From NCBI GenBank assembly GCA_019119895.1, contig DWWD01000046.1, positions 124,001-188,000 on the forward strand: a stretch of DNA of 64,000 bases. Reading direction: 5' to 3'. The DNA is from Candidatus Anaerostipes avistercoris. Lineage in GTDB: Bacteria > Bacillota > Clostridia > Lachnospirales > Lachnospiraceae. A model generated the notes under the pieces. It made no database searches. It was given only the letters and a program-made list of their open reading frames with translations, and was not told the origin of the DNA. The first letter of the stretch is position 1, and each line of letters opens with the position of its first letter. The position numbers and the translations under genes are program-made. Below are positions 35,961 through 43,344 of the stretch, in pieces.

Positions 35961-37814
35961 ATGGCAAAAATACAGTTATTAGATCAGAAGACCATTGACA
36001 ATATTGCGGCGGGAGAGGTGATCGAGCGGCCGGCTTCCGTCGTGAAGGAACTGGTGGAAAATGCCATTGACGCCAGAGCCAATGCAGTCACAGTGGAAAT
36101 CAAAGACGGAGGGATGACTCTGATCCGGGTCACAGACAATGGATGCGGCATCCCCAGCGATCAGGTCAGAACAGCATTTCTGCGCCATGCCACCAGCAAA
36201 ATCCAGTCGGTGGAGGATCTTATGACGGTGTCATCTCTGGGATTCCGTGGAGAAGCCCTTTCAAGCATCAGCGCGGTGGCGCAGGTGGAACTGGTCACAA
36301 AAACGGCGGAAGGTTTCAGCGGAGTATCTTATAAGATTTACGGAGGACAGGAAGAAGATTTTTCTGATATCGGGGCTCCGGACGGCACCACATTTCTTGT
36401 GAAAAATCTGTTTTACAATACGCCGGCCAGAAGAAAATTTTTAAAGAGCGCGGCAACGGAAGCAGGATATGTGGAGCAGATGATGATACATATGGCGCTC
36501 AGCCATCCGGAAATCGCCTTTAAGTTTATTCATAACAACAAAAATAAAATGTACACAGCAGGGAATGGGAAAATAAAAGATATTATTTACCATATTTACG
36601 GAAGAGATATTGCCCAGGCCCTGATCCCGGTGGAAGCATCAACGGAAAATGTGACGTTAAAGGGATTTGTGGCAAAACCCCATGTTTCCAGGGGAAACAG
36701 AAGCTACGAGAGCTATTTTATCAATGGAAGATATATTAAAAGTGCCCTGATTTACCGGGCTGTCGAGGAAGCCTATAAGACATTTACCATGACACACAAA
36801 TATCCTTTCGTGTGTCTGGATCTGACGATCCGGCCGGAACTTCTGGATGTTAATGTCCACCCGACAAAAATGGAAATCCGGTTTGAAAACGGAAATGAGG
36901 TCTTTGATCTGCTGACAGAGGAAATCCGCAGCGCCCTGCTTCAAAAGGATCTGATTCCGGAAGTAAAGGTGGAAGAAAACAGGAGAAAGCCAAAAACAGA
37001 AGCGGCCGAAGAGAAAACGGATGCTGCAAAGGAACCGGAAAACATGCCAAAGCAGCCAAAGATAAAAATGCCGGAGCCTTTTGAGACGGTCCGCAGGGAG
37101 AAAGAGCAGCCAAAGAAAGCGGTGTACGCCGGAGTGAATTATAATACGGCCCGGAGAGAGTTTCCAAAGCAGGAAGATAGTCTTTCTGCCCGCCAGATGA
37201 CGCTCAATGAGACATCGGTGCTGGAGGAAGAAGCAAAACCGGACCGCCGGGTGATCGGGCAGCTGTTTCAGACCTACTGGCTGATTGAATATGAGGATCA
37301 GCTTTTTATTATGGATCAGCACGCCGCCCATGAAAAGGTAAACTATGAGCGGCTGATGAGAAATTTTAAAAACAAAGAAATTTACAGCCAGGGACTGGAA
37401 CCGCCGATGGTAGTGACATTGTCCATGACCGAGGCCGAAGTGCTGAGCCGGTGCAGGGATGTATTTTCACAGCTGGGATTCCGCATCGAGTCCTTTGGGG
37501 GAAATGAATTCTGCATTCGGGAGGTGCCTGCCAATCTTTACGGCATCGGAGAAAGAGATCTGTTCATCGAACTGCTGGATTCCATCAGCAGAGAGACCGG
37601 AAAAGTCAGCGTGGATGTGATTTCCGCTAAACTGGCTTCCATGGCGTGCAAAATGTCCATCAAGGGAAATCAGAAAGTATCTCTGCCGGAAGTGGAGCAT
37701 CTTCTGGATGAATTGATGGGGCTGGAGAACCCTTATCAGTGTCCCCACGGAAGACCGACGATCATTAAAATGAGCAAATATGAGATAGAAAAGAAGTTTA
37801 AGAGAATCGTATAA
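35961..37814 (+). CDS. mutL: DNA mismatch repair protein MutL
   Basis: MutL couples mismatch recognition to strand removal. The GHKL ATPase part has VIERPASVVKELVENAIDA, DNGCGIP and GFRGEALSSI. After a charged linker (about residues 335-425) the C-terminal domain has the endonuclease motif DQHAAHEKVNYE starting at 452, so it is the nicking type found in bacteria without MutH. The length is 617 residues from ATG 35961, with GAGGAG just upstream overlapping the mutS stop. Confidence 0.97.
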   Translation: MAKIQLLDQKTIDNIAAGEVIERPASVVKELVENAIDARANAVTVEIKDGGMTLIRVTDNGCGIPSDQVRTAFLRHATSKIQSVEDLMTVSSLGFRGEALSSISAVAQVELVTKTAEGFSGVSYKIYGGQEEDFSDIGAPDGTTFLVKNLFYNTPARRKFLKSAATEAGYVEQMMIHMALSHPEIAFKFIHNNKNKMYTAGNGKIKDIIYHIYGRDIAQALIPVEASTENVTLKGFVAKPHVSRGNRSYESYFINGRYIKSALIYRAVEEAYKTFTMTHKYPFVCLDLTIRPELLDVNVHPTKMEIRFENGNEVFDLLTEEIRSALLQKDLIPEVKVEENRRKPKTEAAEEKTDAAKEPENMPKQPKIKMPEPFETVRREKEQPKKAVYAGVNYNTARREFPKQEDSLSARQMTLNETSVLEEEAKPDRRVIGQLFQTYWLIEYEDQLFIMDQHAAHEKVNYERLMRNFKNKEIYSQGLEPPMVVTLSMTEAEVLSRCRDVFSQLGFRIESFGGNEFCIREVPANLYGIGERDLFIELLDSISRETGKVSVDVISAKLASMACKMSIKGNQKVSLPEVEHLLDELMGLENPYQCPHGRPTIIKMSKYEIEKKFKRIV

Positions 37815-37854
37815 GTCAGGAAAGAAGACGTATGCGGTTTGAAAGGATAGAGAA

Positions 37855-38799
37855 ATGAAGCCAATGGTAGTATTGACAGGACCTACCGCGGTGGGGAAAA
37901 CAGAGCTTTCCATCCGGCTGGCTGAGGCGCTGGATGGGGAGATCATTTCCGCGGATTCCATGCAGGTCTATAAAAAAATGGACATCGGAACCGCCAAGAT
38001 CCGGAAAGAGGAGATGAGAGGGATTCCCCATCATCTGATTGATGTGCTGGATCCGGCGGAGGAATTTAATGTGGTGAGATTCCAGGAAATGGCCAAAGAG
38101 GCATTGGCCGGAATCTATGAGAGAGGAAAGATTCCGCTGGTGGTCGGCGGAACCGGTTTTTATATTCAGGGGCTTCTCTATGATATTGATTTCACCAGGG
38201 AAGAGCAGGATAAAAGCTACAGAGAACGTCTGCAGAAAAAGGCGGAGGAAGAAGGCGCCGGTGCCGTTTACCAAATGCTTGTGAAAGTAGATTCGGTATC
38301 TGCCGGGAAGATTCATCCCAACAATGTGAAGAGGGTGATCCGGGCTCTGGAATTTTACCATCTCAACGGAAGACCGATTTCAGAACACAATGAGGAAGAG
38401 GCCAGGAAAAAGTCTCCTTATCAGTCTGCCTATTTTGTTCTGAATCAGGAACGGCAGACATTGTATGAGAGAATCAACCGGAGAGTGGATCTTATGATGG
38501 AAGAGGGACTGATCGGAGAGGTAAAGAGTCTGGTGGAAGAGGGATATGGACGAAATCTGGTTTCCATGCAGGGAATCGGATACAAAGAGGTATTTGATTA
38601 TCTCGAGGGGGAAATATCCCTGGAAGAGACGACAGAGAGGATAAAGAAAGATACCAGGCATTTTGCCAAACGGCAGCTGACCTGGTTTGGAAGAGAAAAA
38701 GAAGTTATTATGATCGATAAAGATAAATTTGAAACAGAAGAAAAAATACTGGAGCATATGCTGGGTATTTTGCGGGAGAAAGGCATATATCATGGATAG
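37855..38799 (+). CDS. miaA: tRNA dimethylallyltransferase MiaA
   Basis: MiaA adds the dimethylallyl group to A37 of tRNA, the substrate of MiaB. The P-loop GPTAVGKTELS starts at residue 9; ISADSMQVYKKMDIGTAK and PHHLIDVLDP are conserved, as is VVGGTGFYIQGLLYDIDF. The length is 314 residues. An AAAGGA site precedes ATG 37855. The order miaB-mutS-mutL-miaA is common in Clostridia. No hfq gene follows it here. The next gene starts inside its last 8 bp. Confidence 0.97.
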   Translation: MKPMVVLTGPTAVGKTELSIRLAEALDGEIISADSMQVYKKMDIGTAKIRKEEMRGIPHHLIDVLDPAEEFNVVRFQEMAKEALAGIYERGKIPLVVGGTGFYIQGLLYDIDFTREEQDKSYRERLQKKAEEEGAGAVYQMLVKVDSVSAGKIHPNNVKRVIRALEFYHLNGRPISEHNEEEARKKSPYQSAYFVLNQERQTLYERINRRVDLMMEEGLIGEVKSLVEEGYGRNLVSMQGIGYKEVFDYLEGEISLEETTERIKKDTRHFAKRQLTWFGREKEVIMIDKDKFETEEKILEHMLGILREKGIYHG

Positions 38800-40075
38800 T
38801 TTAAAAAATTATTATATGGAACTGGGCGTGGATGAAAAGGTTTATGATTATGCCCAGGCGGTGGAAAAGGAATTAAAGCCCCGTTTTGAGCGGATGGACG
38901 CGGTGGCAGAAAGAAATCAGCTGAAAGTATTAAAAGCCATGCGGAAGCATAAAATTGCCGAGGCGCATCTTTCCGGAACAACGGGATATGGATATAACGA
39001 TATTGGAAGGGAAGCCATTGAAGCGGTCTACGCGGATATTTTCGGAACGGAGGATGCTCTGGTGAGACCTCAGATTACATGCGGGACTCATGCCCTTGGA
39101 CTTGCCCTGGGAGCGGTTTTAAGACCGGGAGATGAAATTCTGGCAGTTTCCGGAAAACCGTATGATACTCTGGAGGAGGTCATCGGCATCAGGAAATCTA
39201 CAGGGTCTCTGGCAGAATACGGTATCACGTATGCTCAGGTAGATCTGCTGGAAGACGGTGCTTTTGATTATGAGGGAATCAAAAAAGCTGCCGGCAGCCG
39301 CACAAAGCTGATCCATATTCAGAGATCCAAGGGGTATGCGTCCCGAAAGACTCTGTCTGTGGAACAGATCGGGGAGGTTATTGCCTTTCTCCATGAGCTG
39401 AATCCGGAGTGGATCGTCATGGTGGATAACTGTTATGGTGAATTTGTGGAAGAACTGGAACCGTCCGATGTGGGAGCCGATATGACAGTGGGTTCTCTGA
39501 TCAAGAATCCGGGGGGAGGCCTGGCGCCGATCGGCGGATATATCTGCGGCAGACGTGACTTGATTGAGCAGTGTGCCTGCCGGCTGACGACTCCGGGACT
39601 GGGAAAAGAGGTGGGAGCGTCTCTCGGCGTGAACCGCCAGTTTCTTCAGGGAATTTTTATGGCGCCGACGGTGGTAAACGCGGCGCTGAAGGGAGCGGTT
39701 TTCGCAGCCAATCTTTATGAGAAACTGGGATTTACAGTGATTCCGGACGGCTCTGAGGAACGATATGATATCATTCAGGCGGTAGAACTTCATGATCCGG
39801 AAAAACTGACAGCTTTCTGTGAAGGAATACAGTACGCATCCCCGGTGGACAGCTATGTAACGCCGGTGCCATGGGCTATGCCGGGCTATGATAGTGATGT
39901 AATCATGGCAGCAGGAACCTTTGTATCCGGATCTTCCATTGAATTAAGTGCAGACGGTCCGATGAAAGAACCTTACGCGGTATATTTCCAGGGAGGGCTT
40001 ACTTATCCTCACGCCAAGTACGGCATTATCATGTCACTGCAGAGGATGGTGGGAAAAAATCTTGTGAAGCTGTAA
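38792..40075 (+). CDS. Methionine gamma-lyase family PLP protein (YnbB/aluminium-resistance type)
   Basis: A 427-residue fold-type I PLP protein of the Cys/Met metabolism superfamily. The PLP lysine is probably Lys180 in HIQRSKGYASRK; upstream are the substrate loop GTTGYGYNDIGREA and RPQITCGTHAL. This subfamily sits after miaA in many Firmicutes and is often labelled aluminium resistance protein; its true substrate is not settled. ATG 38792 (GGGAG upstream, 8-bp overlap with miaA) gives the conserved start MDSLKNYYMELGV. Confidence 0.88.
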   Translation: MDSLKNYYMELGVDEKVYDYAQAVEKELKPRFERMDAVAERNQLKVLKAMRKHKIAEAHLSGTTGYGYNDIGREAIEAVYADIFGTEDALVRPQITCGTHALGLALGAVLRPGDEILAVSGKPYDTLEEVIGIRKSTGSLAEYGITYAQVDLLEDGAFDYEGIKKAAGSRTKLIHIQRSKGYASRKTLSVEQIGEVIAFLHELNPEWIVMVDNCYGEFVEELEPSDVGADMTVGSLIKNPGGGLAPIGGYICGRRDLIEQCACRLTTPGLGKEVGASLGVNRQFLQGIFMAPTVVNAALKGAVFAANLYEKLGFTVIPDGSEERYDIIQAVELHDPEKLTAFCEGIQYASPVDSYVTPVPWAMPGYDSDVIMAAGTFVSGSSIELSADGPMKEPYAVYFQGGLTYPHAKYGIIMSLQRMVGKNLVKL

Positions 40076-40144
40076 ATGGCAGGAAATTTATCGGAAATTT
40101 CATGAAGAATAAGAAAAATTTAAGGAAAACACAGGGTTGTTTTC

Positions 40145-40173
40145 TATACATCACACGAAACTTATGGTAAGAT
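40145..40173 (+). promoter_or_regulatory. Promoter for radC-mre
   Basis: TATACA (40145-40150), a 17-bp spacer and TAAGAT (40168-40173) preceded by TGG, which makes an extended -10. It would start a transcript of about 75 nt before radC and probably serves the mre/min block. Confidence 0.6.
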
Positions 40174-40216
40174 TGATGCATGAGAAATGTTTTTTGACGG
40201 CGGAAGAGAGGTTTTT

Positions 40217-40250
40217 CTCCCGCGGGAGGTTCCTGGAGCGGAAAGGAACC
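40217..40250 (+). promoter_or_regulatory. Palindrome and ribosome-site hairpin before radC
   Basis: CTCCCGCGGGAG (40217-40228) is a perfect 12-bp palindrome. It adjoins a 6-bp hairpin, GGTTCC (40228-40233) with GGAACC (40245-40250), whose 3' arm holds the radC ribosome site (AAAGGA). Confidence 0.45.
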
Positions 40251-40254
40251 GGAT

Positions 40255-40953
40255 ATGGAAAAGAAGCATCAGACAATGAAAGAAATGCCTGTATCAGAAC
40301 GACCTTATGAAAAATGCATGGAATATGGTCCCGGGATGCTGTCAGACGCAGAGCTGCTGGCTGTCATTCTCCGAAGCGGAACGAAGGACAAGACCGCGGT
40401 GGAGCTGGCAAGAGAGATTCTGGAGATGCATCCTTATTACAAGGGGATTCTTGGAATTTTTCATCTGTCTATGGAGGAACTGAAAAAGCTTTCCGGCATT
40501 GGACCGGCGAAAGCCGTGCAGATTCTTGCGATTGGAGAATTATCCAAACGCCTGGCGGCTGCCAGAGTTGAGGATAAGCTGAGTTTTCATTCGCCCCAGT
40601 CGATTGCTGAATATTACATGGAAAAAATGCGGCACCTGAATCGGGAAGAGATGATTTTAATTTGTTTTAATGGGAAGAATAAAGTCATCAAAGAATTGAG
40701 AGTTTCCGTTGGTACTGTGAATCAGACGGTGGCGTCTCCCCGGGAACTATTCCTTGAGGCTCTGCGCTGTGAGGCGGTATCAGTCATTATGGTCCATAAT
40801 CATCCGTCAGGGGATCCGACGCCCAGCAGGCAGGATGTTCTGACAACCAAAAGGATGCAGAAGATTGGTGATTTCCTGGGAATTCCACTGTCAGATCACC
40901 TTATCATCGGAGACGGCTCATACGTTAGCTTTCGGGAAGAACAGATGATGTAA
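40255..40953 (+). CDS. radC: RadC/YeeS JAB-domain protein
   Basis: A 232-residue RadC family protein: an N-terminal helix-hairpin-helix part (KKLSGIGPAKAVQILAIGEL) and a C-terminal JAMM metalloprotease-like domain with metal ligands in HNHPSGDPTPSRQD (from residue 181). The old link to DNA repair is not well supported and the role is unknown. It is commonly found before mreB in Firmicutes, as here (10-bp gap). AAAGGA lies before ATG 40255, within a possible hairpin. Confidence 0.93.
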   Translation: MEKKHQTMKEMPVSERPYEKCMEYGPGMLSDAELLAVILRSGTKDKTAVELAREILEMHPYYKGILGIFHLSMEELKKLSGIGPAKAVQILAIGELSKRLAAARVEDKLSFHSPQSIAEYYMEKMRHLNREEMILICFNGKNKVIKELRVSVGTVNQTVASPRELFLEALRCEAVSVIMVHNHPSGDPTPSRQDVLTTKRMQKIGDFLGIPLSDHLIIGDGSYVSFREEQMM

Positions 40954-40963
40954 GGAGTGCAGG

Positions 40964-41920
40964 ATGAAAAAGGGTCACATTGGAATTGAACTGGGAACCA
41001 GACATTTAAGGATATGTACAGGAGAGAAAGAACAATTTCTCAGAATTAAGAATATAATTGCTATTGATGAAAATGGAAAAGTTGCAGCGGCAGGGAATGA
41101 GGCTTTTTTGATGTATGAGAAGGAACCTCATGAGATCCAGATACTTTTTCCTGTTGCAGGGGGAGTGATTGGGGATTATACGAACATGCGGCTGCTTCTG
41201 TCTGTAATCTTCCAGAAATATTTCCGGCATTTCCGGAAATATTCGGTGGGGATTGCCGCGCCGGAAGATATTACCGGTGTTGAGAGGAGGGCATTTTATG
41301 ATCTGGTGTGGGAATCTGCCGGACGACTTAGGGACGTCAGCCTTTATTCCAAACCGATGCTGGCGGCAGCCGGCTGCGGCATGGATATCAGCGGTCCCCG
41401 GGGCAATATGCTGATTGACTGCGGGGCGGGAACGACAGAATTGTCCGTCATATCATTGGGCGGTATTGTAAAGAGCCGTCTGCTGAAATACGGCGGAAAT
41501 CAGATCGACCAGTGGATCGTTCACAGGATGAAACGCCGGTATAGTATTGAAATTGGAAGAAAGAGCGCGGAGCGCCTGAAAATACAGTATTCGAAACATA
41601 ACGGTGAAAAGAATGCGACAGTCAAAGGAAGAGATCTGATTTCAGGACTTCCCAGAAAAATGGAAGTTCCGTCATCGATGGCGGAAGAAAAGGTAAAGAA
41701 TTATTTTCATGATGTGACGAAAGAGGCGAAAGCCATGCTGGAGGATGTCCCTCCGGAACTGGCGTCGGATATCATGGTCCGTGGAATCTGTCTGACAGGA
41801 GGCAGCAGTCTGTTCCAGAAAGCGCCGGCCTGGATGGAAGAGGAACTGGGGATGCCGGTCCGGGCGGCAGCGGGTCCGGAGGAAAGTGTGATCCGGGGGC
41901 TCAGGGCATGGATAGAATGA
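40964..41920 (+). CDS. Divergent MreB-like actin-fold protein
   Basis: An actin-fold ATPase family member before mreC, the normal place of mreB (cell-shape filament). The fold is clear: N-terminal GIELGTRHLRICTGE, LIDCGAGTTELSVISLGGIV, GRDLISGLPRKMEV and GICLTGGSSLFQK. It is unusual: 318 residues rather than about 335-345, the first phosphate loop lacks the GTANT pattern, DIGGG is DCGAG, and the conserved EEP is YSKP (in DVSLYSKPMLAAAG). It may have low or no ATPase activity. A second, normal MreB elsewhere would not be visible here. Confidence 0.85.
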   Translation: MKKGHIGIELGTRHLRICTGEKEQFLRIKNIIAIDENGKVAAAGNEAFLMYEKEPHEIQILFPVAGGVIGDYTNMRLLLSVIFQKYFRHFRKYSVGIAAPEDITGVERRAFYDLVWESAGRLRDVSLYSKPMLAAAGCGMDISGPRGNMLIDCGAGTTELSVISLGGIVKSRLLKYGGNQIDQWIVHRMKRRYSIEIGRKSAERLKIQYSKHNGEKNATVKGRDLISGLPRKMEVPSSMAEEKVKNYFHDVTKEAKAMLEDVPPELASDIMVRGICLTGGSSLFQKAPAWMEEELGMPVRAAAGPEESVIRGLRAWIE

Positions 41921-41949
41921 ATCTATAAACAGGAAACGAGGATGGTTTT

Positions 41950-42816
41950 ATGAAATTGCAAAAGAAGAAAATCGGTTCAATACATTATTTGGTCATATTC
42001 CTTGTAATATGTGGAATCCTGGCAGCGGTCAGTGTATTCGCGGGAGGCGTGCTGACGCCGGTCAAGAGTGCGGTGACCATGGTGCTGTCACCGATGCAGA
42101 AAGGAATCAATTCTGTCGGAAATACCATTTTTTCATGGAATGAGGAGCATAAGACCAATAGCGAGCTGAAAGAGGAGAATGACAGGCTCAATGAGAGACT
42201 GGACGCTCTCAGAATGCAGAACCGTCTGCTGGAACAGGATCAGGTGGAACTGGAGAGACTGCAGGATCTGCTGGATCTGAAAGAAAAATATAAACAGTAT
42301 AATACAGTGGGAGCAAGAGTCATCAGCAAGGGTTCCGGAAACTGGTTTGAAATCTTTTCGATTGACAAAGGGAGTAAAGACGGCATTAAGGAAGATATGA
42401 ATGTCATTGCCGGCAACGGTCTGGTAGGAATCGTGTATGATGTGACGGAAAATACAGCCAAAGTAAGGACCATCATCAATGATACCAGCATGGTCAGCGC
42501 CATGTTCCTTGAGACGACAGATCAGTGTATTGTCAGAGGAAGTCTGGATACTATGGCGGACGGCTACCTGGAAGTCGTATACATTGATAAAGACGCGGAT
42601 GTAAAAGAAGGAGATGAGCTGGTAACATCCAACATAAGTTCCAAATTCAACGAGGGGATTACCATCGGTACTGTGTCCGACATTAAGCTGGACTCCACAA
42701 AACTTTCCAAGACGGCAAGGGTGACTCCGGTTGTGGATTTTAAACATCTGAAAGAAGTTCTGGTAATCACCGATATTAAGAATACAGAATCTCTGGATAC
42801 AGAGACGAAGGAATAG
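41950..42816 (+). CDS. mreC: Rod shape-determining protein MreC
   Basis: MreC is a single-pass membrane protein outside the cytoplasmic membrane that links the Rod complex. It has a signal anchor at about residues 11-31 (IHYLVIFLVICGILAAVSVF), a coiled coil near 70-110 (ELKEENDRLNERLDALRMQN) and the beta-barrel domain with GNWFEIFSIDKGSKDGI and GNGLVGIVYDVTEN. The length is 288 residues. GAGGATG lies before ATG 41950. mreD follows. Confidence 0.95.
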   Translation: MKLQKKKIGSIHYLVIFLVICGILAAVSVFAGGVLTPVKSAVTMVLSPMQKGINSVGNTIFSWNEEHKTNSELKEENDRLNERLDALRMQNRLLEQDQVELERLQDLLDLKEKYKQYNTVGARVISKGSGNWFEIFSIDKGSKDGIKEDMNVIAGNGLVGIVYDVTENTAKVRTIINDTSMVSAMFLETTDQCIVRGSLDTMADGYLEVVYIDKDADVKEGDELVTSNISSKFNEGITIGTVSDIKLDSTKLSKTARVTPVVDFKHLKEVLVITDIKNTESLDTETKE

Positions 42817-42828
42817 CAGGTGGGAAAC

Positions 42829-43344
42829 ATGAGTGTAAAAAGAGTCATATTTTATATTTTATCTATTATCATATGTTTTCTGCTTCAGACCACAGTGTTT
42901 GAGTTTTTCAGCCTGGCGGATGTCGTGCCCAATGTTTTGCTGATCCTGACAGTGACTATGGGATTCATCCGGGGAAAGAAGACAGGAATTGTGATCGGAT
43001 TTATCTGCGGGCTGCTGATCGACATATTTTCAGGAGATGTTCTGGGGCAGTACGCTGTGTTGTATCTTTTATTCGGATATGCCAACGGGTGGTTCCATAC
43101 CCATTTTTTCGAAGACGAAATTCTGCTGCCCATCGGACTTCTGGCAGCGAATTCCCTTGTCTACAGTTTTGTGATCTTCTTTTTCTTCTTTGCGCTGAGA
43201 GGAAGATTTCATTTTCTGACATATCTGATCCATGTGATGATTCCGGAGGCAGTATATACCGGAATCGTTGCATTGGTTCTCTATAAAATACTTTTGGCAG
43301 TTAGCGTGCGGATCAGTGACGGCGAGAAAAGGAGTATGTTCTAG
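42829..43344 (+). CDS. mreD: Rod shape-determining protein MreD
   Basis: MreD is a small (171 aa) polytopic membrane protein of the elongation complex. Five or so hydrophobic segments are visible, including VIFYILSIIICFLLQTTVFE and VVPNVLLILTVTMGFIRGKK, then GFICGLLIDIFSGDVLGQYA. ATG 42829 has AGGTGG upstream; a GTG at 42820 in frame would add three residues. It overlaps the PBP2 start by one base. Confidence 0.93.
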   Translation: MSVKRVIFYILSIIICFLLQTTVFEFFSLADVVPNVLLILTVTMGFIRGKKTGIVIGFICGLLIDIFSGDVLGQYAVLYLLFGYANGWFHTHFFEDEILLPIGLLAANSLVYSFVIFFFFFALRGRFHFLTYLIHVMIPEAVYTGIVALVLYKILLAVSVRISDGEKRSMF

